From Sulfurovum sp. (GTDB taxonomy: Bacteria; Campylobacterota; Campylobacteria; Campylobacterales; Sulfurovaceae), in NCBI GenBank assembly GCA_023955225.1, contig JAGSGJ010000001.1:20808-84807 (forward strand): a stretch of 64,000 bases of DNA, read 5' to 3'. Numbering within the stretch: the stretch's first letter is position 1; each line of letters starts with the position of its first letter. The notes below the pieces were generated by a model. It saw nothing but the letters and a program-made list of their open reading frames with translations, did not search any database and had not been told where the DNA came from. Shown one piece after another: positions 35,482 to 44,548 of the stretch. The position numbers and the translations under genes are program-made.

Positions 35482-36384
35482 TTAATTACGTAATTTAAAA
35501 AAAGTAGAACCAGAGAGGAACCAACCCTCTCTGGCTTCTTTTTTTAAGTCTGGGTAAGCAAGGAGTGAGGCGGGATAAAGATCATTGAGTTTGGCAGGGT
35601 CTGAGACAAGGTCTAAAATGTTTTTTGAGTCTAGTTTGTCCCAACCCTCAAATGAAGATAAAGAGATGTCAGCTAAAGGACGTTCCTTAAATGTTTTGGA
35701 AATAACAGTCCTATCACACCCTATGTCTGGTGTATAGAGTTCCAAACTAAGTGGTTCCTCTTCAAAAGGCTCAACAATTTCTCCAAAACCTGAAATATTT
35801 GCAGAGGGATAATTATAGATAAAAAAAGGCAAGTCAGCACCTATGGTACTGCCTATTTTTGCCAGTTCACCACTGCTTAGTATAAGGTTACATACCTCTT
35901 TAACCAAACACATAAAAGCTGCCGCATCAGAAGAACCTCCGCCTAGACCTGATTGAGAAGGAATACGTTTAGTTACTACAACTTTATGTTCATAAAAGAA
36001 GTCTACAATGTCTGAGTCTGAAGTATAGTCAATGAGTGCGTTGTAGGCTTTGTAAATGGTATTAGATTCTAAAGGGATGTCATCACACCCCTCAATGCTA
36101 AAGGTTTCACATTTGCATGGCACAAAGCTTATAGTATCATACAACTCTTCTACTCGTATAAAACGAGAAAGTAAGGTATAACACCCATCTTTATGTCCAG
36201 TAATTTTTAAAAATATATTTACTTTTGCGTGGGCTTTGATACTGTAACCAGAATCACTTGTCTCTATATATGATTTCCCTCTATTCGGATGCTTCGACTT
36301 AGTGTTGTTTTGTTGATCTATCAAGGTAGCAATACTATCAATATCCCAAAACCCACCCTCATCTCCACCTTCAAAACCACCCAT
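35482..36384 (-). CDS. ispE: 4-diphosphocytidyl-2-C-methyl-D-erythritol kinase
   Basis: GHMP kinase of the non-mevalonate isoprenoid pathway. AHAKVNIFLKITG is the typical N-terminal motif, and PSQSGLGGGSSDAAAF the ATP-binding loop, with LSGSTFFKL at the C-terminus. The motif begins at about residue 52 instead of 5, so the protein has a ~47-residue glycine/aspartate-rich extension starting MGGFEGGDEGG. That ATG has a good AGGAG site; no ATG, GTG or TTG lies nearer to the domain, so the extension appears real or the true start is unorthodox. Confidence 0.88.
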   Translation of the reverse strand: MGGFEGGDEGGFWDIDSIATLIDQQNNTKSKHPNRGKSYIETSDSGYSIKAHAKVNIFLKITGHKDGCYTLLSRFIRVEELYDTISFVPCKCETFSIEGCDDIPLESNTIYKAYNALIDYTSDSDIVDFFYEHKVVVTKRIPSQSGLGGGSSDAAAFMCLVKEVCNLILSSGELAKIGSTIGADLPFFIYNYPSANISGFGEIVEPFEEEPLSLELYTPDIGCDRTVISKTFKERPLADISLSSFEGWDKLDSKNILDLVSDPAKLNDLYPASLLAYPDLKKEAREGWFLSGSTFFKLRN

Positions 36385-36651
36385 AACTAAAACCTTCTCC
36401 TAGAAATTATCTGATTATTATACTAAAACATTATATTCAGACTATTGAAGTCAGGTGAGAAAGGAGCTACTTTTACCTTTTTTATGAGTATTTAGCCTTC
36501 GTATCGAAGCAATAGCCCCAGGGGTTGAAAGTTCATTTTTCCTATCTCGCTACACTCTTAAAAATACCCCAGTCTGATTTTATAAATATACGTCATATGA
36601 AGTAAGCTATATTTTTTAGCTATAATCCTGTATAAAAAAGGATAACAGACT

Positions 36652-36948
36652 ATGAACCCCTCTAATAAAGAGATGCAACTATGTAAAAACTGTCAGCTCT
36701 ATGCATATTTACTGGTATCACTAGGTAAAGAAATTCCTGAAGAGATACAAGATTGTATAGACTCTTATGACTACGTTATAAACTGCGTAGCAGAGCTGTC
36801 TAAAGCACTTAAAGGCTTAGATAGTGATACGTTCGATAGGATAGTAAATAATAAAGAATTGCTAGAGTCACGTGAGCTTGCGTACTGGTGGGAGATGCAG
36901 CAAGAGGCTGATAGGCTTCATGACACCTTAGGTACCACGTGCATATAG
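36652..36948 (+). CDS. Hypothetical protein
   Basis: 98 residues, acidic and helical, with four cysteines (LCKNCQL near the N-terminus). A TATAAT box at 36623-36628 and AAAGGATAA before the ATG support expression. No family recognised. Confidence 0.6.
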   Translation: MNPSNKEMQLCKNCQLYAYLLVSLGKEIPEEIQDCIDSYDYVINCVAELSKALKGLDSDTFDRIVNNKELLESRELAYWWEMQQEADRLHDTLGTTCI

Positions 36949-37099
36949 TGTGAAAGGTGATAGGCTACTTTAGTACGCTATCCCTTTTACCCTTATTTAA
37001 TCTTCATAAGTTGCTGAAGTGTAATCGAATGAGAATTTCATTTCTCTACTAATTTCCTCTTGCACATCATCTATAATTTCATGACTATTCCTTACAATA

Positions 37100-37384
37100 T
37101 TAAATTGCGTAAACTCTAATATTATGAGTTTCAAGTTGCCCATTCAAGATTTTTTGGATTGATACCAGAGTTCCACCTGAACTCTCACATGAACCACAAG
37201 CTCCCACATATGAAATATAAACATCCGTCATTCCATTTGTTTCTTTAACATCAATGAAATCTAAATCTCCATTATCTGCTTGTAGAAACTCTCTAATCTT
37301 ATCATCTATAATTGCATCAATGGCATTTATTTTTTGAACAAGACTCATGTCTTCAAATTTTACTTCTAATTCAGTGTTTTCCAT
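37100..37384 (-). CDS. NifU C-terminal domain protein (iron-sulfur scaffold/carrier)
   Basis: 94 residues. IDDKIREFLQADNGDLDFIDV and VYISYVGACGSCESSGGTL contain the CxxC of the NifU/NfuA-type domain that carries a transferable Fe-S cluster. ATG 37384 with AAGGA upstream is chosen; the frame upstream to 37444 is unlikely to be translated. Stand-alone, on the opposite strand from both neighbours. Confidence 0.85.
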   Translation of the reverse strand: MENTELEVKFEDMSLVQKINAIDAIIDDKIREFLQADNGDLDFIDVKETNGMTDVYISYVGACGSCESSGGTLVSIQKILNGQLETHNIRVYAI

Positions 37385-37516
37385 AATAATATCCTTGTTT
37401 TTAGATTTAATTATCTTTAAATTCTTAATTTTGGGATTATACACTATAGATACTATCCCTACCTTAGTATTTTTGCTTATTTTAGTATATAATCGTAAAC
37501 TAAAGAAGGTGAAAAG

Positions 37517-37555
37517 ATGAAATATGATGAATATACTATGGTTGGAGTGGAGTAA
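37517..37555 (+). CDS. 12-residue leader peptide candidate (MKYDEYTMVGVE)
   Basis: ATG at 37517 has AAGAAGGTG upstream at correct spacing. The peptide ends with TAA 2 nt before the ATG (37558) of the hydrolase-like gene, and the ribosome binding site of that gene (GGAG near 37546) lies inside it, so translation of the two would be coupled. Confidence 0.4.
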   Translation: MKYDEYTMVGVE

Positions 37556-37557
37556 CT

Positions 37558-38280
37558 ATGGCTAATGAAGACCTTTTATATATTGAAGATGCCAATAAGC
37601 GAAAACTATTTTATCGTTTCACCCCTGCATCTATAGTTTCAAATTTTGTTCCATTGCTTGTGATCTTACATGATGAAGAAAGAGCTGAAGCAAGAAACTT
37701 CGAGTATAAGATGTGGAATGTACTCACGCCCCTAGATAATTTCGGATATGAAAATAAAGGTTCTTGCTGGTTGGGGGAGAAGGGAGACTTTTTTGTCAAA
37801 GATCTTTTACAGGAACTTATCGATCAAATCGCCGAAGACCTTGAATGTGAAGATCATATATATTTGTATGGAAGTGGTATGGGAGGCTATGGGGCCATTT
37901 TACACGGTATTTTGTGCAAGGCAAATGCAGTCTATGCACAGGCACCTCACATAAGACTACTAGAAACATACAATGCAGACAGCACAAGGAAACGATTTTA
38001 CGCTTCTGTGTTTTCTGAAACAGTCTCTTCAGAAAATGATCTAAGCAATTTTTTAAACCCTAGAGATTCTTTTCCGATTTTTTATCTGTGTAATAATACA
38101 GATTCTACTCAAAGTACCAATGAGAGTTCTAGAGAAGATGAAATAGCGTATTTTGTAGATGCATGTAAAAAACATGCCATAAAGTTTGACCTAGACCATT
38201 GTCCACAGTCTAATGATGATGAAAAGCATACATTAAAAGAGGTTTTAGATATGCTTGAACGTGTTACTCCTCAAGCCTAA
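37558..38280 (+). CDS. Putative alpha/beta-hydrolase fold protein
   Basis: 240 residues. FVPLLVILHDEE, then YLYGSGMGGYGAI (a nucleophile-elbow-like GxSxGG element with Ser in GSGMGG), FPIFYLCNNTD and a C-terminal His-bearing LDHCPQSNDDEKH are arranged as in alpha/beta hydrolases. The catalytic activity is unproven. It is preceded by a possible 12-residue leader peptide. Confidence 0.55.
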   Translation: MANEDLLYIEDANKRKLFYRFTPASIVSNFVPLLVILHDEERAEARNFEYKMWNVLTPLDNFGYENKGSCWLGEKGDFFVKDLLQELIDQIAEDLECEDHIYLYGSGMGGYGAILHGILCKANAVYAQAPHIRLLETYNADSTRKRFYASVFSETVSSENDLSNFLNPRDSFPIFYLCNNTDSTQSTNESSREDEIAYFVDACKKHAIKFDLDHCPQSNDDEKHTLKEVLDMLERVTPQA

Positions 38281-38321
38281 ATGGCGAGGATGACTATCAT
38301 ATACCTCAGAATAATGTAAAT

Positions 38322-38699
38322 TTAAATGCCTAAAAGTTTCATGAAGTTGTTTGCAATCGTCTGACTACGGGTTTTGAAAATATCAGCTGATTCTTTAGTA
38401 TAAAGTCTATCTACTGTCTCAAAAAAGAGTTCTAGCCAACGTTCAAATGTCACTCTTTGAAGACCCTAAATATGCATATGTGGTTTGACGGGCTGACCAC
38501 TATAGGCGGCATCACCTAAGGTAATAGATGCCCAGAAGTCAGTTAGGATCTTTAAATATTTTTGCCATGCATCACTGATCATCTCATCACCAAGTTTTTC
38601 GATAAAAAAATCAAAAAGCACTTCATCTTTAAGTATCTTACTATAAAAGCGATCAACTAAGATTTTGATATTTTCTCTGGTGATAGTTTGATGTTGCAT
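38322..38699 (-). pseudogene. Truncated hemoglobin (group III-like) interrupted by an amber codon
   Basis: ATG 38699 opens a frame of 125 codons with a single in-frame TAG at 38468-38466 (codon 78, after KPHMHI). Without it the product would read through FERWLELFFETVDRLYTKES to the terminal KLLGI and look like a complete truncated hemoglobin with proximal His in KPHMH. No other lesion is visible and the reading frame beyond the stop is coherent. Possibly a recent pseudogene, readthrough or a sequence error. Confidence 0.8.
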
Positions 38700-38890
38700 A
38701 GATCTCTTTTTTTAAATGGATTATACTCTTTTTAAATTGAAAATAGCGGTCAACCGATTATTATTCTTATGAAACAAAGTAGAAGACTTTATCCAATAAA
38801 CATAGCTCTTTTCAGTTGATATACTATAGTGTTGAAAATCTATTTTTTCTCAAATGACACTTACTACTTATAAACAAAAAAGAGTAAAAA

Positions 38891-38959
38891 ATGGGAAGAA
38901 GTAGATATAAAATAGCTAAATCAACTCATCCACACTATTTACAAGAAAGAAGAGTGTAA
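38891..38959 (+). mobile_element. Relic of a REP-associated tyrosine transposase (RAYT), N-terminus only
   Basis: A 22-codon frame MGRSRYKIAKSTHPHY followed by LQERRV and a stop. MGRSRYK is the characteristic beginning of REP-associated (IS200/IS605-like Y1) transposases. Everything after the first 16 residues is lost, so this is a dead remnant. Confidence 0.5.
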
Positions 38960-38990
38960 ATAGTATACTCAAACGTTAATAATACACAAG

Positions 38991-39602
38991 TCAATATATC
39001 AAAGGTACAAAAACAAATCCATAAAACTCTTCTATTTTTATATCTTCTTCTGATACCTTTTTAAATTTATAGATGGAGTTTTCTACAGGTATGACAAGTG
39101 TACCACCTATCTTCAACTGTAAAAAGAGCTCCTCGGGGATTTCATCTGCAGCGGCAGAGACAAGAATTCTGTCAAACTGTTCTCCTGGCAGACCAAGCTT
39201 CTCTCCTGCTTGTTTAATGAAGCAATGATTAAAATTAAACTTAGATAAGTTATCCCGCCCCTGTTCTACCAACGCATCCACTCTTTCGACCCCTGTAACA
39301 CTTCCCTTTTCTCCCACGATGTGACAAAGCAGTGCTGTAGTCCATCCTGAGCCTGAACCTATGTCAAGTACTTTGTCACCTTTTTGTGGTGCAAGCTGTT
39401 CAAGCATGAAGGCTACTGTAGAAGGTTGAGAGATCGTTTGGCTATTTCCTATGGGTATGGGAGCATCTATATAAGTATGTTCTGCAAAGGATGCAGGTAC
39501 AAAATATTTTCTGTCTACTGCTCTGAATGCATCAATGATATGTGGACTCTTCAGCATATTTGAGAAGATCATGTCATCGACAAGAAGATCCATTGTTTTC
39601 AT
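38991..39602 (-). CDS. pcm: Protein-L-isoaspartate O-methyltransferase
   Basis: 203 residues. Repairs isoaspartyl damage by methylating L-isoaspartate with SAM. PIPIGNSQTISQPSTVAFMLE is the signature region, followed by VLDIGSGSGWTTALL (motif I) and GVERVDALVE. The ATG follows directly on the stop of the Memo-like gene (TGA at 39603 region), so pcm, amrB and amrS form one operon. Confidence 0.93.
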   Translation of the reverse strand: MKTMDLLVDDMIFSNMLKSPHIIDAFRAVDRKYFVPASFAEHTYIDAPIPIGNSQTISQPSTVAFMLEQLAPQKGDKVLDIGSGSGWTTALLCHIVGEKGSVTGVERVDALVEQGRDNLSKFNFNHCFIKQAGEKLGLPGEQFDRILVSAAADEIPEELFLQLKIGGTLVIPVENSIYKFKKVSEEDIKIEEFYGFVFVPLIY

Positions 39603-40409
39603 CTACTGCTCCACAAATGCTGCACTCATATAACCAACTACCTGTGTTTCATCCCCACTTGCATCTGCACTCGTACGATAATCAAGTAATATAGATTTCA
39701 AACTTTTCTTTTTCGCAGAAATCAACATCGCTTCCACACCGATCTTTCCACAGGCTTCACACCCTTGATGCAACTCAACTGTACTTAGTTCTTTAATCGC
39801 ATCCAAACAGATATTATCGAGCGTATTGGCCTTTTTGATATCATAATAGTGGCTCAGATCCGTACTGATTACTACCGCTGTCTCGGGATCATCAAGAAGA
39901 TAGTCAATTACCTCTGCAAGTTTTTCAGGTGACTCATCACCATAGACCAACTCAACAACTGAGACTTCAGGTGTATAGGTTTTGACAAAAGGTATTTGTA
40001 CTTCTGTGCTGTGTTCATGGTGGGCTTCAGGTACAAACCCTATATCAAATCTCTCTTTCAGGTCAGCTACCAATGGTTTATCGATAAGCAATGCACCAAG
40101 AGGTGTATGATATGTATCAAATTCAGAGATGCTGGTTCCTTTAAGATATACTCGGTGGCTAGGTCCGATTATCACTACACGCTTAACATCTGAATTGGCT
40201 AATAGTCTTAATGCTATGTTCGCCGTAAAACCACTATATACATACCCCGCATGCGGCACAATGACTGCTCTTGGCTTAAGCTGTAAAACACCATCATTCT
40301 CTTTCAAATGTTCATCCAGTATTTGATTGTAATGCTCCAGCATTGATTGTATCTCATCAGGATTGGATGGATAGAATTGTCCTGCAACTGATGTTTCTCT
40401 TGTACTCAT
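39603..40409 (-). CDS. amrB: AmmeMemoRadiSam system protein B (MEMO1 family)
   Basis: 268 residues. VAGQFYPSNPDEIQ, VPHAGYVYSG, GPSHRVY, EHSTEVQIPFV and STDLSHYY are the conserved motifs of Memo proteins, with His residues forming a possible metal site. ATG 40409 with AAGGAG is preferred to the upstream ATG. It overlaps the radical SAM gene by 4 nt. The AMMECR1 (protein A) partner is not present here. Confidence 0.92.
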   Translation of the reverse strand: MSTRETSVAGQFYPSNPDEIQSMLEHYNQILDEHLKENDGVLQLKPRAVIVPHAGYVYSGFTANIALRLLANSDVKRVVIIGPSHRVYLKGTSISEFDTYHTPLGALLIDKPLVADLKERFDIGFVPEAHHEHSTEVQIPFVKTYTPEVSVVELVYGDESPEKLAEVIDYLLDDPETAVVISTDLSHYYDIKKANTLDNICLDAIKELSTVELHQGCEACGKIGVEAMLISAKKKSLKSILLDYRTSADASGDETQVVGYMSAAFVEQ

Positions 40410-41416
40410 GACCATACTCCTTCTATCGCTCTGTGACACTTAGGACAGTGTCCATTATCTAAAGTATTGACCGTTACATTATAGCCTGTACGGTCTATGA
40501 CCAACTCTCCACAATCTGGACAGTGTGTATCTGCATGTACAGGTACGTTCCCGAGATAAATATAGTGTAACCCTGCCTTTTGCCCTATCTTTTTCGCACG
40601 CATCAGTGTTTCCAGTTTCGTTCTCTCGTGATCAAGCATTTTATAATCGGGATGAAACGCACTCAGGTGCCACGGCACATGTTTACCAAGGTCATTGGCA
40701 ATGAACGATGCCATCTCTTCCAGCTCTTTGTCACTGTCATTATCACCCTCGATGAGCAGTGTCGTCACCTCAACCCATATACCAGCGTCTATCATTCTTC
40801 TAAGCGTATCTTTTACTTCTTCCAGTCCCCCTTTGAGTATCTTTTTGTAGTAGGCATCATCCCAACTTTTCAGATCGATATTGGCTGCATCAACCCAGCT
40901 TGCCATATCTTCGATGACTTCTGGTGATTCAAAACCATTAGAGACAAAGAGATTTTTCAGACCTTTCTCTTTAGCGATCACGCCAATGTCTTTGGCATAG
41001 GGGTAGAAGATCGTCGGTTCATTGTAGGTATACGCGATGGACTCTGCACCATGTGCAAGTGCCAGCTCCACCATCTCTTCAGGACTTACATTGACCTCTT
41101 CATTCACTTTATGTTCTTGAGAGATATCCCAGTTTTGACAGAATGGACATTTGAAGTTACACCCTACTGTTCCGAATGAAAGTGCTGTAGTGCCTGGAAG
41201 TACATGATTGAGCGGTTTTTTCTCTACAGGGTCAACGTGTACTGCGACGGGATGGCCATACACAAGTGTTTCAAGCTCTCCATCCACATTTTTATTGATA
41301 CCACAAATACCTACCTGTCCTTCCTTGAGCTTGCAAGAGTGGCGACAGAGCAAGCAAATAATTCTATCTTTACCCTCTTCTTTTGTATAATATTTCATAT
41401 CTTTACTAGATGTCAT
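40406..41416 (-). CDS. amrS: AmmeMemoRadiSam system radical SAM enzyme
   Basis: 336 residues. Radical SAM motif in VGCNFKCPFCQNWDIS (CxxxCxxC), plus an N-terminal cluster (CLLCRHSCKLKEGQ) and a C-terminal HCPDCGEL / HCPKCHR zinc-ribbon-like tail. GVCGINKN and YNEPTIF are typical of the PflA-like AmrS group. Starts after AAAGGAG. Its substrate and the reaction of the whole system remain undetermined. Confidence 0.92.
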   Translation of the reverse strand: MTSSKDMKYYTKEEGKDRIICLLCRHSCKLKEGQVGICGINKNVDGELETLVYGHPVAVHVDPVEKKPLNHVLPGTTALSFGTVGCNFKCPFCQNWDISQEHKVNEEVNVSPEEMVELALAHGAESIAYTYNEPTIFYPYAKDIGVIAKEKGLKNLFVSNGFESPEVIEDMASWVDAANIDLKSWDDAYYKKILKGGLEEVKDTLRRMIDAGIWVEVTTLLIEGDNDSDKELEEMASFIANDLGKHVPWHLSAFHPDYKMLDHERTKLETLMRAKKIGQKAGLHYIYLGNVPVHADTHCPDCGELVIDRTGYNVTVNTLDNGHCPKCHRAIEGVWS

Positions 41417-41622
41417 ATTGACTCCTTTGATGAGTCACCTTTGTACGAGTTGACTCAACTTAATTCTATGATATCATAGGCCACACTAAAAGTCAATACC
41501 TATAAGTAAAACCTATAGTATTATCCTCCAAAATCTTGGAAAAAACTTCCAATAGTTCATTGCATTTATTTTTACTATTCAGTATTAAGTCTACTGTCAC
41601 TATAATCTGAAAAAAGACAACT

Positions 41623-42801
41623 ATGCTAAAAGCTCTTCTAGATAAAAACAATAATACTGCCATACTCCTTGCCGGTATACTGGCTATAGTGGTAGGTGTG
41701 GGTGTGGCAAGATTTGCTTTTACTTCACTTCTTCCTTTTATGCTTGAAGACTTCTTATCACTTACCTATGCCGGGGTGTTGGCATCATTCAACTTTGCAG
41801 GGTATTTAGTGGGTGCTGTTTTTTCCATATTTATCAAAGACATCAACACAAAAGTAAAGTATTTTAGAATAGGTATGATTCTAAGCATCGTTACAACACT
41901 TGTACTCGCTACAACTGCCAACGAAACCTTATGGTTGGTCTCAAGGGTTATTGCTGGATTTGGCTCGGCTATGGTACTTATAGTGGGTGCTTCTATAGTA
42001 ATGGTCAAACTGAACTTTGAACATAAAACAAAAGCTATGGGTATACACTTCAGCGGTATTGGTTTTTCCATAGTCATATCTGAGCTCATAAGCCAATATA
42101 TCCTCACTAATGGAACATGGGCTGATTCTTGGATTGCTTTGTCTGTTTTCGCATTTATCGTCTCTTTTTACTCTCTTTATATTTTATCTTTTGATAAAGT
42201 GATCAAAAAAGAAGCGGTGAAACACACTCTCTCAAAATCGATATTTTCTACCTATGTCATTCTTCTGATCTTGGCCTATTTTACTGAAGGTGTGGGTTTT
42301 GTGGTTCAAGGAACTTTTTTACCTGACATTATCAACTCCCTTGAGGGCTTAGAGGGTTATGGAAATCTTGGTTGGCTTATCGTAGGTATCGCAGGTATAC
42401 CCTCTTCTATACTCTGGATGAGACTCGCTCACAACTATGGAAGTGTCAATGTCATCATCATCGCTATGGCTCTACAGATCATAGGTATTCTCATACCTAC
42501 ATTCAGTACAAATGTAACACTGAATTTACTCAGTGGTGCGCTTTATGGCAGTACCTTCATTGGGCTTGTAGCACTGTTTCTAAATCTTGGCGGTCAACTG
42601 GCCGGAAAAAACCCCGTAGTACTCATGGGAGCCATGACAGCGGCCTACGGCATAGGCCAAGTAGGTGCGCCATTGTATAGTGTTGCTTTGTTCAACTATT
42701 TTGGAAATTATGATTCTACACTGTATTTGACAGCGTTTATCGTGTTTATTGGTATATTGTTTTTATTGGTTGCGAAGAGAATTGAGAAAGTAACCGTATA
42801 A
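41623..42801 (+). CDS. MFS transporter (YbfB/YjiJ family)
   Basis: 392 residues with about twelve hydrophobic segments. VGVGVARFAFTSLLPFML near the N-terminus and AGYLVGAVFSI are distinctive for the YbfB/YjiJ group. Substrate unknown. A TATAAT box at 41599-41604 precedes the ATG; the leader has no strong Shine-Dalgarno. Confidence 0.85.
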   Translation: MLKALLDKNNNTAILLAGILAIVVGVGVARFAFTSLLPFMLEDFLSLTYAGVLASFNFAGYLVGAVFSIFIKDINTKVKYFRIGMILSIVTTLVLATTANETLWLVSRVIAGFGSAMVLIVGASIVMVKLNFEHKTKAMGIHFSGIGFSIVISELISQYILTNGTWADSWIALSVFAFIVSFYSLYILSFDKVIKKEAVKHTLSKSIFSTYVILLILAYFTEGVGFVVQGTFLPDIINSLEGLEGYGNLGWLIVGIAGIPSSILWMRLAHNYGSVNVIIIAMALQIIGILIPTFSTNVTLNLLSGALYGSTFIGLVALFLNLGGQLAGKNPVVLMGAMTAAYGIGQVGAPLYSVALFNYFGNYDSTLYLTAFIVFIGILFLLVAKRIEKVTV

Positions 42802-43112
42802 TTCTCGTTCCCAAGCAGTCTGTAGAAATCTATATGAGACTATATAAGGCTAATAAAAATTATTTTTGAATATCATAGTAAAATATACATTCCTACGGAA
42901 ACCGTACGCAAGAGGTTTGGATAAGAGGAAGTAAGTTTAATTAATATAGAGGAGAAGAATTAATTATAATTAAAAAAATAAAAATAGGCTTTATTATAAT
43001 TGGTGCTATTGCACTTATATCATATATAGGCACCGATACAAGATCTCAATCTAATGTAGGGACATTCTACCCTGATAGAACTAGGTTTATTGATCAGGTT
43101 GGTGATAATTTA

Positions 43113-43697
43113 TTGTATAGAGGAAATATACCTATTCTGCATAAAAAATTTTCCCAAACTGAAGTTCTTGCATCTATGGTTTCGCCCTCTAGTCGGAATA
43201 CTCCTGTAAATCCAAAAGCAACGGCGCCAACTAGCATTTCTGATCCACATTTATTTATAGACTTTAGTTTACTTACTAAATTTGGTGAGGAAGGCATTGC
43301 TTTCGATATTGAGGATCACTTTTTTATGAATAACTCTAGGGGCAACCTAATTCATTATGAGTTGCACAAACTCTTAATGAAGGGCCTTGTTCTGAGAGAT
43401 GTTGGTCCAATTTATGATCAAGTTATCACTGATCTACGTCAACAGTTGCTAAGTACGGGTAATTTTCCACGCATTATTTATATACATTGTAAGGCTGGCA
43501 TAGATAGAACTGGTGCTATAATTGCTGGGTACTCAATGAGATATCTAGGATATTCATATAATAAAGCCATAGCCATTAACATATCTCAAGGGCTTAATAG
43601 AGAACCAGATTACTACTCAACTATAGGCATCAAGTACTATGCTCGTTATTTAAGAGATACTATAGGTATAAAAACAATCGGTAAAATACCTGATTAA
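43113..43697 (+). CDS. Dual-specificity/tyrosine phosphatase-like protein, membrane-anchored
   Basis: The Cx5R signature HCKAGIDRTG near the C-terminal third identifies a cysteine phosphatase; the catalytic Asp is not certain. The first ATG/GTG/TTG in frame is TTG 43113, with no ribosome binding site. The frame is open upstream to 42945 and encodes a clear transmembrane helix (KIGFIIIGAIALISYIG) and a conserved-looking YPDRTRFIDQVGDNLL. AGGAG (42950-42954) stands before ATT at 42963, so translation probably begins at an ATT codon and the protein has about 244 residues. Confidence 0.75.
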   Translation: MYRGNIPILHKKFSQTEVLASMVSPSSRNTPVNPKATAPTSISDPHLFIDFSLLTKFGEEGIAFDIEDHFFMNNSRGNLIHYELHKLLMKGLVLRDVGPIYDQVITDLRQQLLSTGNFPRIIYIHCKAGIDRTGAIIAGYSMRYLGYSYNKAIAINISQGLNREPDYYSTIGIKYYARYLRDTIGIKTIGKIPD

Positions 43698-43812
43698 TTA
43701 AAGATTTTTCTTCATATGACTTTTTTTGTTCCATCTTTTCCGAGATGAAATATATAGTTAATCATAACTACATTCATAATTTTGCTATAATTAAAAAAAT
43801 GAGGATTATTAT

Positions 43813-44544
43813 ATGAAATGGCTGCTCTCTCTATTCATCATCACCATCTCTTTACAAGCCAACGAAGCCCAAGCCATCATTAAAAAACTTGAAAAGAACC
43901 TCCGTGGTGACTACATGTACTCTACGATGAGTATGATTGTTACCTCTAAACGTGGTAAGCGTACGGTGAAAATAGAAAGCTGGTCTGAAGGGAACCATAA
44001 AAGCTTCATCAAAATACTCTATCCTAAAAAAGACAAAGGCATCACTTTTTTAAAAATAGACAATCAAATGTGGCAGTACATCCCCAAGATAGAACGTACC
44101 ATTAAAATACCGCCATCAATGATGCTTCAAAGCTGGATGGGGAGTGACTTTACTAATGATGATATGGTTAAAGAGAGTTCCTTAGAGGAAGACTATACGG
44201 CAAAAATTCTCTCAAAAAAAGCCAACTCTGCTATCCTAGAACTGATTCCCAAAGAGGATGCTGCTGTGGTATGGGGGAAGATCGTCATCGATATTGATTT
44301 GAAAAATGCTGTACCTGTCAAAGAAACCTTTTATGATGACATGATGAAAAAAGTCAGAGTGATGACTTTTTCTAAAATAGAACAGCATGGAACACACAGG
44401 GTACCTATGGTCATGGAACTCAAACCTCTTGATGCGAGTAAAAAGAAAAACCGTACAAAGATCATCTTTGAGAAGGTGAACTTTGATGCAAAAATTGATT
44501 CTTCTTATTTCACAAAACAAGCTTTAAAACGTTATTCAAGGTAA
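43813..44544 (+). CDS. Outer-membrane lipoprotein-sorting-like protein (LolA fold)
   Basis: 243 residues. A signal peptide (MKWLLSLFIITISLQA) and a LolA-like half-barrel: RGKRTVKIESWSEG, KDKGITFLKIDNQMWQYIP and the terminal FEKVNFDAKIDSSYFT. It would carry a lipid or lipopeptide across the periplasm. It is the first gene of a five-gene transport cassette with ABC permeases, ATPase and an outer-membrane protein, reached after a TATAAT box. Confidence 0.82.
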   Translation: MKWLLSLFIITISLQANEAQAIIKKLEKNLRGDYMYSTMSMIVTSKRGKRTVKIESWSEGNHKSFIKILYPKKDKGITFLKIDNQMWQYIPKIERTIKIPPSMMLQSWMGSDFTNDDMVKESSLEEDYTAKILSKKANSAILELIPKEDAAVVWGKIVIDIDLKNAVPVKETFYDDMMKKVRVMTFSKIEQHGTHRVPMVMELKPLDASKKKNRTKIIFEKVNFDAKIDSSYFTKQALKRYSR

Positions 44545-44548
44545 GTTT

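Noticed and set aside
35473..36972. Direct repeat TAGGCTACTTTA at 35473-35484 and 36961-36972
   Set aside because: 12 bp, one copy overlaps the ispE stop region; no third copy seen and no flanking structure, so chance is likely.
38466..38468. Pyrrolysine or programmed recoding at the amber codon in the hemoglobin
   Set aside because: No pyl genes or stem-loop recoding signal are visible; a simple nonsense mutation is more likely.
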